Assembly (NCBI GenBank): GCA_947489585.1
Contig: CANLEE010000007.1
Coordinates: 124,001-188,000 of the forward strand
DNA: 64,000 nucleotides
Direction: 5' to 3'
Source: an uncultured Psychroserpens sp.
GTDB taxonomy: Bacteria; Bacteroidota; Bacteroidia; Flavobacteriales; Flavobacteriaceae
Positions 27,653-36,146 of this stretch are shown piece after piece. The translations under genes and the position numbers were made by a program. The stretch's first letter is position 1. The number at the start of each line of letters is the position of its first letter. The notes under the pieces are model-generated. The model was not told the origin of the DNA. It saw nothing but the letters and a program-made list of their open reading frames with translations, and did not search any database.

Positions 27653-27696
27653 GACTCTTGTTTTAGTTGATGCTTTATAAAGTTAGTCTAAATTTC

Positions 27697-28932
27697 TTAA
27701 ATATTGTTACGAATGGTCTCAATCACCCAATCCTGCAAAGACGCATCCCAGGCATCGTATTGCTTATAAAACTCTTGTTTATCGTACCAATATAGGAACA
27801 GTACATCTTTTGGAGCGATATTAACAAGTAATTTCCAAATAAGGTCCTGATGCTTTGGGTGTAAGCTAGAATGTGGTTCGTGCATCGCTTCAAATAAATC
27901 TTCATCTACGATATCTGAAATTTTATACTGATTACTAGTTTCTAGTTTTTCAAGATAGCGTTCAACACTCATCACCTTTTTACGTATCTCAATATCTACC
28001 TTATTCAAGTAACTTTTAAATAGTAGTGGGTCATTTAAAATATCTTTTACAGGATGCCGTGTATCTTTTAAATGTTGTGCAAATTCGAACTTCTTGATGC
28101 GATCATAGCGCTTCGTTTTAACAATGTCTTCCAAATCATAAGCAATGATGATATGATCTCTCAACTTCTCCATTAGTTGATGCTGTGAAATATGAAAAAT
28201 AATCACATCATGAATCGTGTCTTTAATCGCTTCTTTATACCATTTCATATCCTCAAAGACAACTATTGGCGAGATAAAGTCTCTCAATACATAAACACCT
28301 CCAAATGATTTGGTATAAAATGAATCGGTGACATAGCTCATAGACCTGAGATTCAAATCACGTTCTCGTAAATCACCATATTTATTGGCAGAATCTAATA
28401 ATTCTTGGTGTAATTCTTCAGCGATAAAATTGTTACCCAGTTTAAATTTTTCAATTAATTGTAATTGTTCTTCTCTTACATTGTCAAGATTATCGATAAG
28501 ATGAAATCTCACTGTAACTGTTTGGTATCGCAATACATCTAAAGGTTCGTAAAACACATCGATACTCTGATCAAAATCAATACAAATGGCAGAATCGCGG
28601 GTAATATCATTAATCTTGTCACCATGCGTTTTAAATACCTGCATCATCATGTCTCTATCAAATGTATGATATGGTAAATAGACAGGCTTTTTATTTTGAA
28701 GTGGAGAAATTATGATGCCATGCGGATTAGATTCTCCATTACACAGATAATTTTCATCCTCTTTTTCTTCTGCAACTTCAGGGCTCCAACCAATTCCATC
28801 AATAGAAAAATGAGTGAGTTTAGTTTCAGTAAAACCTAACTTTTTTAAGCATTTATTATAACGCTCAACTAGCTTTCCACTTACTGGAATTAATTCACTA
28901 CGATATAGATTTGCTAATTTTAGTTTATTCAT
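27697..28932 (-). CDS. Conserved-looking soluble protein, unknown (AAA cluster)
   Basis: 411 residues without signal peptide or membrane segment. It is rich in aromatic and charged residues with several predicted helices in the C-terminal half (from about 270) and a mixed N-terminal half with a GIGWSPEVAEEKEDE stretch. No motif for catalysis or nucleotide binding is visible and I do not recognise the family. The position between the ATPase and two membrane proteins suggests a subunit or adaptor of the same system. Confidence 0.65.
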   Translation of the reverse strand: MNKLKLANLYRSELIPVSGKLVERYNKCLKKLGFTETKLTHFSIDGIGWSPEVAEEKEDENYLCNGESNPHGIIISPLQNKKPVYLPYHTFDRDMMMQVFKTHGDKINDITRDSAICIDFDQSIDVFYEPLDVLRYQTVTVRFHLIDNLDNVREEQLQLIEKFKLGNNFIAEELHQELLDSANKYGDLRERDLNLRSMSYVTDSFYTKSFGGVYVLRDFISPIVVFEDMKWYKEAIKDTIHDVIIFHISQHQLMEKLRDHIIIAYDLEDIVKTKRYDRIKKFEFAQHLKDTRHPVKDILNDPLLFKSYLNKVDIEIRKKVMSVERYLEKLETSNQYKISDIVDEDLFEAMHEPHSSLHPKHQDLIWKLLVNIAPKDVLFLYWYDKQEFYKQYDAWDASLQDWVIETIRNNI

Positions 28933-28975
28933 TTTATTGTATCATTACCAAAGCAGGAATTTCACTGTTTACCAA

Positions 28976-29377
28976 TTATAATTTTATCAATTTATGTGTA
29001 TTATACTTTCCTAAATCAATTTCATTCACTTCAGGGTTCCTTGTAGAATATTTAACTCTAAATGTATAACCTACACAACCTCTTCTTTTATTATTCACTT
29101 CATCACAAGAAAAACCGCTTACACTTCGATTACCTATATATTTAACACCATCAACTTCAAAGCTATATTTTACCCAATGACTTGAACCACTACCTGATGA
29201 GTAATTTATGATTCTAGCAGATGTAAAAGCTCCATATAATTCTAGTTCTTTTCTAGGTTTATAATTAAAAAAATAATACGCAATACTAGCTATTATTATA
29301 AAGCTAATAAAGATTAGAACACTTTCCTTTTTTAATTTAATCTCCTTTTCCAAACTGTTCTCTTGCTTCCAAATCAA
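28976..29377 (-). CDS. Small membrane-anchored protein overlapping the AAA gene, unknown
   Basis: 133 residues. A basic N-terminus is followed by one transmembrane helix (about 19-36) and a beta-rich domain with two cysteines close together (FSCDEVNNKRRGC), resembling DUF3592-type extracytoplasmic domains in outline. The ATG lies 41 bases inside the end of the AAA gene in another frame; a TTG at 29353 also lies inside it. No start exists after the AAA stop, so coupled translation is likely. The gene looks like an insertion between the ATPase and the 411-aa protein. Confidence 0.6.
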   Translation of the reverse strand: MIWKQENSLEKEIKLKKESVLIFISFIIIASIAYYFFNYKPRKELELYGAFTSARIINYSSGSGSSHWVKYSFEVDGVKYIGNRSVSGFSCDEVNNKRRGCVGYTFRVKYSTRNPEVNEIDLGKYNTHKLIKL

Positions 29378-31298
29378 TATTTAACTGATTGACCCTAGCA
29401 TCTACTTTTCGTTTAAAATCTGTATCAGCAATTGTTGCTACATTATCTAAGTAACGTACCACTTCTTGGCGACGTATTTCAGAAAAATCTAAGCCTTTCA
29501 TATTCCCGCGCATGAGTTCTTGTAACATATTAAATTTGGTGTCATAATCTTTCTTAAAATAAATATCAGGGTTTTCAAACCAATCTTTTTCTAAATCGAA
29601 ATCGGTCAAACGCAAGGATACAGCACTTTGAATGTTTCGCACATCACGAGAAGAGAAGAACGGAAATATCTTCTGAATTTCTTTATATAGATTTGCATAG
29701 AACAAATGATCAGTAGATTTGTATTGTTTCTCAATTTTATCATAAGCCTCCAGTACACGCTCTTCTGTTGGTTTATCAGAAACGTTTAAGATTTCACCCA
29801 TATTCTTAGCTAAACCTTGATCTTGAAGGTATTCATAATCACTAGGACCTTGCATGTTTACAAAATCTGGCATGGTTTTATCCAGTTTTCGCCACCATAA
29901 ATGGTCTTGATCTAAAAAGTCATGTTCAGTACGAGCGCCATCAATTTTAAAACGACCTTGCACACGAGAAATCACGGCTTTATCTAACATTTCGGGAAGG
30001 TTAGTAAATAAACCTATTGAGCTATTTCCATAGTTAACAGCATAAGCCCCTTCAGTATATCTCAAAAAGACACCAATCACTTCTTTAACACCTGCAGAAA
30101 CACCTTGAGCAGTACGCTCTTGCAAATTGTTTTCGGCATCATCAATAGGTGCAAATATCAATTTTGAAGGATCTCCCAAAGGCTTCATCCAGTCTACCAT
30201 TTTTTCTGCTGATCCACCTTGAAAGGTAGAAATCAGTGTATCTGGCATTGGGTGAAACAAAAACGGAATATCTAAATTATCACAATGTTCTTTAAGGCGT
30301 GTAGCAATAGCAGCAATTAACATACTCTTACCTGTTCCTGGAATTCCATAGCCCATAAATACTGGCATAAAACCTCCAAGCTCTTGAAACGGATTTTTCT
30401 TAGCCTCAAAATCGTAGCTCAGCATTCGTTCAGTTAAACGACGTGCAAAATGCTTTGCATCTCTATTCCCTACAATTTGTTCAAACTGAATTTTATTAAA
30501 TTCAACACTTTTTGCGGCACCTTGAAATACATTATCCCAACCTGATACAGCAAAGTCTGAGTTCTCAAGTTTATACGTTCTATCTGTAACTGTTTCAGTA
30601 TATTCCAAACTGCTTTTACGCATTTGGATTTCGGCTATTAAGGCTTCAAAATAGACTACAGTAAAATCGATAACGTCTTTATCTGACTTAATAATTTCTG
30701 GATGTCCTAGATACTTGTCGTAGTAAAACAAAGCACATGAAATTCCTTTCAAAGGAGACATTAATGACACTTCTGGAATACCAGCAAACTTATTTTTCAT
30801 GACGCTTAAATCGTCTGAAGCAACCGTTTTTAAATCATGTAAGATTTTATAAGCAGTCGCAAATAGCATAAATGCTGTTGCGGTTTGCATTTTGCTTTCA
30901 TATTCACGTTTTCCAGAGTTATCTAAAGCCGATTTGTTTTCAGATAGACTTGATAATCCTGAAGCATCATAGAAACTGTCTTTAATCCAAATGCCTAAGG
31001 TGATACCTTCTTGAACTGCAAAAAGTGTCTGATTAAGCTTTAAAGGAATCGCTATAGACTCGGGCAATAAACGTTTCTTCAATTCTAGAATCGTTTTTGA
31101 TACTGAAGTCACTTCAACGCCTCCATTTCCTTTGGCACGTGATAAGTACAATAATATGGACTCATCTTTAGCGTCTTTATCTTTATTTTTTGCACGCTGA
31201 CCTTGCTCCCATTGAATACTTTTTATATAGGATGTTGCTTCATCACGAAGCATATCGAGCTCATTTTGTTTTATAGGAAATGTTGAGTTGTGTTCCAT
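29337..31298 (-). CDS. Classical AAA ATPase, core of an uncharacterised cluster
   Basis: 653 residues. The N-terminal region (1-250) is helical and unrecognised. The AAA module has Walker A GIPGTGKS (K324), a pore-loop-like STFQGGSAEK (F359-G361), an altered Walker B IFAPIDDAEN (D386, D387, with E389 after it), sensor-1 N433 and candidate arginine fingers R445/R449 in ISRVQGRF. A roughly 200-residue helical C-terminus follows. The features point to a hexameric ring that remodels or unfolds protein. Its neighbours are coiled-coil and membrane proteins, so the substrate may be an envelope assembly. No known defence or secretion family is recognised. Confidence 0.8.
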   Translation of the reverse strand: MEHNSTFPIKQNELDMLRDEATSYIKSIQWEQGQRAKNKDKDAKDESILLYLSRAKGNGGVEVTSVSKTILELKKRLLPESIAIPLKLNQTLFAVQEGITLGIWIKDSFYDASGLSSLSENKSALDNSGKREYESKMQTATAFMLFATAYKILHDLKTVASDDLSVMKNKFAGIPEVSLMSPLKGISCALFYYDKYLGHPEIIKSDKDVIDFTVVYFEALIAEIQMRKSSLEYTETVTDRTYKLENSDFAVSGWDNVFQGAAKSVEFNKIQFEQIVGNRDAKHFARRLTERMLSYDFEAKKNPFQELGGFMPVFMGYGIPGTGKSMLIAAIATRLKEHCDNLDIPFLFHPMPDTLISTFQGGSAEKMVDWMKPLGDPSKLIFAPIDDAENNLQERTAQGVSAGVKEVIGVFLRYTEGAYAVNYGNSSIGLFTNLPEMLDKAVISRVQGRFKIDGARTEHDFLDQDHLWWRKLDKTMPDFVNMQGPSDYEYLQDQGLAKNMGEILNVSDKPTEERVLEAYDKIEKQYKSTDHLFYANLYKEIQKIFPFFSSRDVRNIQSAVSLRLTDFDLEKDWFENPDIYFKKDYDTKFNMLQELMRGNMKGLDFSEIRRQEVVRYLDNVATIADTDFKRKVDARVNQLNIDLEAREQFGKGD

Positions 31299-31342
31299 AT
31301 GTTTTAGTCTTCAATCATCAGTCAATAACTGTGATCGTTATT

Positions 31343-32389
31343 TTATTTATTAATTTTTAAATCTGCAATCTGAATAGGTGCTTTTGCCAACTTATTCATG
31401 ATTTCTGGTGTTTTATTATATAATAATTGTATAATTCTGTGTGGTGCAAACACATAACGTTGTCTATACATATCACTCCAATTTTGAAAGGTTTGTTTAC
31501 TAAAGAAACTCCCTTCCTTAAATTCACTTTTAGAACTTACTTCATCAATTTTAAACGAAATAGCATAAGATTCTAGTGGAATTGTTTTTTTAGCTATGCC
31601 TTCTAATATCGCATGTGTCACCTTGTTTTCGTCTTTAGCAAATACGTTATGTATTGGTCCTAAATCGATACGTTTAATCAATTTTGGTAATACTTTTGGC
31701 AAACGTTTATCTATACCATAAGCCATTATATCTAGATTCATTTCTCTATCTGCAACTGTTTTAAGAGCATAATAAATATCTTCTCTTTCTTTTAATGGAT
31801 TGCTTCCATCATAATCAAAATACATATAACAAATAAATGGTCTATTATGTGAGACTTCATAAAAACTCCAACTCACTAAGTATTGTCCAGGGGAACCTTG
31901 TGGTGCTTCAATGATTTTTCCTTGTACAAATCGATTAAAAATGAATTCTTTTTTTGCTGAAGTATAGTACACAATTGAAGCTGCTTGAAACAGTTTACGT
32001 TTAGCGATTGGTTCTTTTTTTCGCAATAATGTATCTAAAAATTCTTCCTTTAAAACATCAATATTGGTTAGTTTGCCTAAATAGTCTTCACGTAATTCTA
32101 GATCATTAAATAGATATCGAAACTCCAAATAATTTGGAAACCCAGAGTCAGTTAAATCGACTTTCATATTTTCCTCCTCGTCATACATGTATTTCACACG
32201 CATGGCTTCAATAGAATATAATAACAAATCACAATACTGCTTAAACAAGCGTATTTCTTGATCATTCAGTATCTGTTGTTGTTGCACAGCTACTATAAGT
32301 TCTTTAAGTGCAAAATCTACCATTTTATGATAGAACACATATTGCTCTTTAGAATCTAATACTGCTGAATCTAATGGTGTTACAATCAT
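31343..32389 (-). CDS. Soluble protein, unknown (AAA cluster)
   Basis: 348 residues, no signal peptide or membrane span. The first 130 residues are helical and acidic; the rest is mixed alpha/beta with the segment SWSFYEVSHNRPFICYMYFDYDG and many aromatic residues. No known motif is seen. It lies 44 bases before the AAA gene in the direction of transcription and 16 bases after a membrane protein, so cotranscription is probable. A partner or adaptor role for the ATPase is inference from position only. Confidence 0.65.
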   Translation of the reverse strand: MIVTPLDSAVLDSKEQYVFYHKMVDFALKELIVAVQQQQILNDQEIRLFKQYCDLLLYSIEAMRVKYMYDEEENMKVDLTDSGFPNYLEFRYLFNDLELREDYLGKLTNIDVLKEEFLDTLLRKKEPIAKRKLFQAASIVYYTSAKKEFIFNRFVQGKIIEAPQGSPGQYLVSWSFYEVSHNRPFICYMYFDYDGSNPLKEREDIYYALKTVADREMNLDIMAYGIDKRLPKVLPKLIKRIDLGPIHNVFAKDENKVTHAILEGIAKKTIPLESYAISFKIDEVSSKSEFKEGSFFSKQTFQNWSDMYRQRYVFAPHRIIQLLYNKTPEIMNKLAKAPIQIADLKINK

Positions 32390-32405
32390 TTATTTATCTT
32401 GGCTA

Positions 32406-32960
32406 TTATATACTTGTATAATTTAATGGTTTGGCTGCTATATAATGATACTCTCGTTCTAAATCATACTTAAATCGCTTTACACTTCTTCTCATTATAA
32501 AATATGGTATTCCAAACATAAAAAGTGCATGGACTAACATAAAAGGCAACACAAAAGTTGGCATATTACTATCAATACCATTGGATAAAAATGTGCCTAT
32601 AAATAGTAAATAAAACAGCAAAATAAAAAGGAAGAAAAAAATCATCACACCTTTAAAACCTACAATTTTACTATCAATAACTAATTTATCAGCTACCTGT
32701 CTGTAGGTACCTGTAACTATAGCAATATTAATTTTGGTATCAAAAAAACGTCGTTTTCTTTTGAGTTTAAATCCATTGTAATCAACTCTGCCTTTATATT
32801 CTGCTCTATTGGAAGAAAACACATCTCCTAAATCAGAAAATAACCCTAAAGACGATTCTTCCACTAGAGCACTTAGTCTAGCAATGAACTCCGACTTAGA
32901 AATGCTTAATTCAGTCGTCATGTCATCAATAAGTTTTATTTTTCTTAGGAAGCTTTCCAT
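32406..32960 (-). CDS. Two-helix membrane protein, unknown (AAA cluster)
   Basis: 184 residues. An N-terminal cytoplasmic-type domain (1-100) is followed by two hydrophobic segments (about 106-128 and 134-154) and a short basic C-terminus with RRSVKRFKYD. It may be a membrane anchor for the complex. No family is recognised. It lies 58 bases behind the 85-aa gene and 16 bases before the 348-aa gene. Confidence 0.65.
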   Translation of the reverse strand: MESFLRKIKLIDDMTTELSISKSEFIARLSALVEESSLGLFSDLGDVFSSNRAEYKGRVDYNGFKLKRKRRFFDTKINIAIVTGTYRQVADKLVIDSKIVGFKGVMIFFFLFILLFYLLFIGTFLSNGIDSNMPTFVLPFMLVHALFMFGIPYFIMRRSVKRFKYDLEREYHYIAAKPLNYTSI

Positions 32961-33018
32961 TGAATTTATCTCAGTTAATCGTTTTTATAAATTACATTTT
33001 TCTTTACAAACGGGTATT

Positions 33019-33276
33019 TCAGTTGTTACTTTTTCCGTTTTCGTCAAATCTTGTTTCAGTAGACGTTCTACTTTCAGAATAATCCTTAGAGAAATATACA
33101 TAACTGATAATTCCAGAACATAGCACAATTAAAGCAAAAGATGCTAAAAACCATTTCCTTTTCATACTATCAATTTGCGTTAAGGATGGAGCAATTGTTG
33201 GAGCTCCTTGAAAAGAGCGACTTGCGAGAGCCTGACCCTCTTGAAGCTTTTCAGCAAAAGAGGGAAACGCCATCAT
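33019..33276 (-). CDS. Small single-pass membrane protein, unknown (AAA cluster)
   Basis: 85 residues starting MMAFPSFAEKLQ. A 38-residue N-terminal part with a proline-rich patch precedes one transmembrane helix (about 42-61) and a short polar tail. A longer open frame exists upstream, but it runs through the end of the coiled-coil gene; the ATG at 33276, only 4 bases after that gene's stop, is the natural coupled start. No family is recognised. Confidence 0.6.
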   Translation of the reverse strand: MMAFPSFAEKLQEGQALASRSFQGAPTIAPSLTQIDSMKRKWFLASFALIVLCSGIISYVYFSKDYSESRTSTETRFDENGKSNN

Positions 33277-33280
33277 TATG

Positions 33281-34645
33281 TTAAGACAACATATCGTCGT
33301 CGTTAGATTCTGGTTTTGGGTCGTCAGCTGTTTCTCCATCTCCATTTCCTGCACCACCTGAATCTCCAGAAGGCGCATTAGGATCTGCTGCATAGTAATC
33401 TTCAAAAATTTCTTTCATATCGATGCCATAACGCTCTGCAAAATTCTTTTGAATTGATTTATCCTTTTCGCGAATTTCTTGTAAAGCTTCTGCATAACTG
33501 CCATAAACACCTTGCATTACTTTTTCGTGAACTGGAATATTATCCATCATTTCCTGACGTGCTTTAGCACTTGCCGTATGCATCGCTGCTAAAGTTTCAC
33601 CGATATGCTCATCCGTTTTTACACCTAAGTGCTCTAAGATTGCTGCAAACTCTTGATCTGTACGTGCTTTTAAAGCTACCACATAACCATCATAGTACTT
33701 TAATCGTTCATCGGTGTCAGATTTTAATTTCGCACGATGCGTTTGTAAGTTGCTACGTAAGGACGTTAATACTTTAATGGTTAGGTTATGCTTGTGTACA
33801 AAACTGTCTTTTGAAGCCGCTAATGTTGTATACGCATTTTTAAGTCCTTCAAGTTCTTCTACTTTTTGTTCAAGGGTAGTTACTTTACCTAAAGCATCTG
33901 AATATTCTGTAGATTGTTTATCTGCTACTTCTTCTAAAGCTTGTCGTGCTTGTTTAAGCAATGCATATTGCTCTTCGAGTTTATCTTCAACTTCTTTTTT
34001 CTTTTGAAGCGCTTTAGTATGGTTATTACTTGCCTCAACAATTGCTGTTTTTAGGCTTTCTTCAACTTCTTTAATTTCAAGTTCTCTATCTTTTAAACGC
34101 TTGATTGCTGCTTGACTCTTAAATGACAATTCATTTAATAAGGTTTGTACATCTGCACTTTCAATTCGTTGTTGAAACATTGCTTTGGCTTTATTATCTG
34201 CTGCATCACGAACTTTTTGTGCTTCTTTAAGTTCTTCTTCTGCCTTTTTGATTTTGCCTTTTCTTCCGAAAAGGTTATTCCAAAATGTATCTGGCTTTGC
34301 ATTAGCATCTTCTAATTCTATTTTAGCACGCTCTAAACGTTTAATAGCATCATCAATAATTTTTTGCTCAGCTGGGTTTAAAGCAGAAAAACCTTCAAAC
34401 ATAATCCCTACCTCATCTTGATAATCGGTAAGATCTTTAATAGCATCTAATAGAGTAGAACGGTCTTTTTCGGCCATATCTACAACATTATCTAAAGTTG
34501 CGTTTAAGATTTTCTGACGACTTTCGGGATCATCTTCTTGGGCTAGCTTTGACTTCATTTGGTCAATTGCTTTTCCCCAATTCACATCTACTTTCTCTGT
34601 TTTCTCGTTGGAATTCGTTTCTAATAAATCAAAATCATCAGACAT
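33281..34645 (-). CDS. Long coiled-coil protein, first gene of the AAA cluster
   Basis: 454 residues from the ATG at 34645 (MSDDFDLLETN); an upstream in-frame ATG at 34684 would add 13 residues with little support. Nearly all of it (about 15-400) is alpha-helical with heptad-like Glu/Lys/Leu/Ala patterns, comparable in outline to TelA-type or microtubule-binding-annotated proteins. The last 40 residues are disordered and acidic (PSGDSGGAGNGDGETADDP). No enzymatic motif. It probably acts as a scaffold or as a filament-like partner of the AAA ATPase; this is inference. Confidence 0.7.
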   Translation of the reverse strand: MSDDFDLLETNSNEKTEKVDVNWGKAIDQMKSKLAQEDDPESRQKILNATLDNVVDMAEKDRSTLLDAIKDLTDYQDEVGIMFEGFSALNPAEQKIIDDAIKRLERAKIELEDANAKPDTFWNNLFGRKGKIKKAEEELKEAQKVRDAADNKAKAMFQQRIESADVQTLLNELSFKSQAAIKRLKDRELEIKEVEESLKTAIVEASNNHTKALQKKKEVEDKLEEQYALLKQARQALEEVADKQSTEYSDALGKVTTLEQKVEELEGLKNAYTTLAASKDSFVHKHNLTIKVLTSLRSNLQTHRAKLKSDTDERLKYYDGYVVALKARTDQEFAAILEHLGVKTDEHIGETLAAMHTASAKARQEMMDNIPVHEKVMQGVYGSYAEALQEIREKDKSIQKNFAERYGIDMKEIFEDYYAADPNAPSGDSGGAGNGDGETADDPKPESNDDDMLS

Positions 34646-34815
34646 ATTTATGTTGTGTATTAAGTTGAACAATATTAAGGACAAGCAATTTCGTTAAAAA
34701 ATATGATTTTAAAAACTTAATCTGCCTAAAATATCTGTATCAAAATATATTAATTTGTTACAAACTATATTCGGAAACGATTTGTAGTTATCTTTAGGTT
34801 TTAAAATTTAATACT

Positions 34816-35613
34816 ATGAAATATTTTAATTTATTATTGATTTTAGTCTGTATGACTGTAGTCTCGTGCAAAACGGACACTAAAGAGCAAAAAACCGATG
34901 CTTTGGAAGCCAGCTCAAAAGATTTGGTTGCTGAAACCACTTCTGAAGAAAACAAATTGGAGATTCATCCTATTTCGCATGCGACAATGGTATTGACTTA
35001 TGGTACTGATGCGATTTATATAGATCCAACTGGAGGTGCTGAAGCTTTTAAAGGGTTTTCTGACCCTGAAATTGTTTTGATTACTGATATTCATGGTGAT
35101 CATTATAATATTGAGACATTAAAGGCATTAGATTTAACATCGGCTATTGTCATTGCTCCACAAGCAGTTGTTGACAAATTTCCGGAGGGTTTAAAACCAA
35201 AACGAATATTAACACTCAACAATGGTGAAACAGCTGAAATTGATGCGTACTCGTTTAAAGCTATTCCAATGTATAATTTACGAGAAGAAGCGTTAAAATT
35301 TCATGAAAAAGGCCGCGGAAACGGCTATGTTATAACTATTGGAGGTGAACGTATTTATATTTCTGGTGATACTGAAGATATTCCCGAAATGAGAGCTCTA
35401 GAAGCTATTGATAAGGCATTCGTTTGTATGAATTTACCTTGGACAATGACCGTTGATAAAGCAGCAGAAGCAGTATTAGAATTCAAACCAAAAACAGTAT
35501 ATCCATATCATTACAGAGGCAAAGCTGGTATGAGTGATGTTGAAAAATTTAAAACACTAATTAACCAAGGTGATGAAACAATTGAAGTCATCCAATTAGA
35601 GTGGTACAAATAG
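34816..35613 (+). CDS. MBL-fold metal-dependent hydrolase lipoprotein
   Basis: 265 residues with a lipoprotein signal (lipobox VVSC, Cys19). The metallo-beta-lactamase fold is shown by ATMVLTYGTDAIYIDPT, ITDIHGDHYN, an ISGDTED strand and a C-terminal YPYHYRGKAG. The first ligand of HxHxDH is Asp here (DIHGDH), unlike the cytoplasmic UPF0173 paralogue at 59412. The substrate is unknown. It is divergent from the AAA cluster with a 170-base gap, and is probably monocistronic. Confidence 0.85.
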   Translation: MKYFNLLLILVCMTVVSCKTDTKEQKTDALEASSKDLVAETTSEENKLEIHPISHATMVLTYGTDAIYIDPTGGAEAFKGFSDPEIVLITDIHGDHYNIETLKALDLTSAIVIAPQAVVDKFPEGLKPKRILTLNNGETAEIDAYSFKAIPMYNLREEALKFHEKGRGNGYVITIGGERIYISGDTEDIPEMRALEAIDKAFVCMNLPWTMTVDKAAEAVLEFKPKTVYPYHYRGKAGMSDVEKFKTLINQGDETIEVIQLEWYK

Positions 35614-35662
35614 GTTTTTACATATTTTATCGATTAAGTGTAACTTTTTATAGATAAATAGC

Positions 35663-35690
35663 TTGTTTTTTAAATATTATCGTATATTTG
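35663..35690 (+). promoter_or_regulatory. Bacteroidota-type promoter of two tiny membrane-protein genes
   Basis: TTG at 35663-35665, a 17-base spacer and TATATTTG at 35683-35690 fit the sigma-ABfr-type consensus. The ATG of the first gene lies 28 bases downstream. This is the clearest promoter in the window. Confidence 0.7.
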
Positions 35691-35718
35691 AAGACCAAAT
35701 CAAATTAAACCTAGTGTA

Positions 35719-35952
35719 ATGCTAACTACTTATACTTCAAATATTTCGCTTGTCAGCACGATGCAACTCACTATAGTTCTTATCGTGACAGCTTCTATAT
35801 TCCTAATCTTTATTGCTATAGCTATTATTAAGATGTATAAGTTGAAAGCAGAAAACAAGCGTTTAACAGATAATAGTTTTTACAAATCTGAAATAGATAA
35901 GAGTTATCAAGATTTCACTGATGGTCATTTATATGACAACAATAACCAATAG
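35719..35952 (+). CDS. Tiny membrane protein with coiled-coil tail, copy 1
   Basis: 77 residues: one transmembrane helix (about 15-41) followed by a short charged segment MYKLKAENKRLTDN that looks like a coiled coil, then a polar tail. It closely resembles the next gene in layout (helix, then KLKAENKRL versus ALKKENKKLKEQ), suggesting tandem duplication. The function is unknown. A strong promoter upstream and a strong terminator after the second gene make the pair a discrete unit. Confidence 0.65.
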   Translation: MLTTYTSNISLVSTMQLTIVLIVTASIFLIFIAIAIIKMYKLKAENKRLTDNSFYKSEIDKSYQDFTDGHLYDNNNQ

Positions 35953-35953
35953 T

Positions 35954-36097
35954 ATGGCTGATGATCTTGCAAAAATGACGACAATATTGTCTATAGCCTT
36001 AGTAACTATTATAGGTTTGTTAGTATTGAATTTAATTAAAGTTCAAGCACTTAAAAAAGAAAATAAAAAGCTTAAAGAGCAAATAGATAAACACTAA
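35954..36097 (+). CDS. Tiny membrane protein with coiled-coil tail, copy 2
   Basis: 47 residues, starting at ATG 35954 one base after the previous stop and ending TAA at 36097: an N-terminal MADDLAKMTT, one transmembrane helix (about 11-29), then a lysine/glutamate coiled-coil end ALKKENKKLKEQIDKH. It is short enough to be missed by length cut-offs. Its likeness to the gene before it, the one-base spacing and the shared promoter and terminator support it as a real gene. Function unknown. Confidence 0.65.
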   Translation: MADDLAKMTTILSIALVTIIGLLVLNLIKVQALKKENKKLKEQIDKH

Positions 36098-36124
36098 AAA
36101 AGCCAGCAAATGCTGGCTTTTTTA
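36096..36124. terminator. Bidirectional terminator between the tiny genes and ettA
   Basis: Stem AAAAAGCCAGCA/TGCTGGCTTTTT with a two-base centre and A/T-run flanks overlaps the stop codon of the 47-aa gene. It serves both the plus-strand pair and ettA from the other side. Confidence 0.85.
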
Positions 36125-36146
36125 TTTTATATATAGTCAGTCGGTA

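Noticed and set aside
33277..33405. N-terminal 43-codon extension of the 85-aa membrane-protein gene
   Set aside because: This stretch overlaps the end of the coiled-coil gene in another frame and is Gln/Thr-rich like an out-of-frame shadow. The ATG at 33276, four bases after the previous stop, is a better start.
33571..34421. Several plus-strand open frames of 68-97 aa opposite the coiled-coil gene
   Set aside because: They are serine/cysteine-rich complements of Glu/Lys/Ala codons in a long coiled coil, with no start signals.
25307..34645. Known defence, T6SS or Ter operon
   Set aside because: No nuclease, TIR, reverse transcriptase, TerD-type, VgrG, Hcp or sheath-like sequence was recognised among the nine genes.
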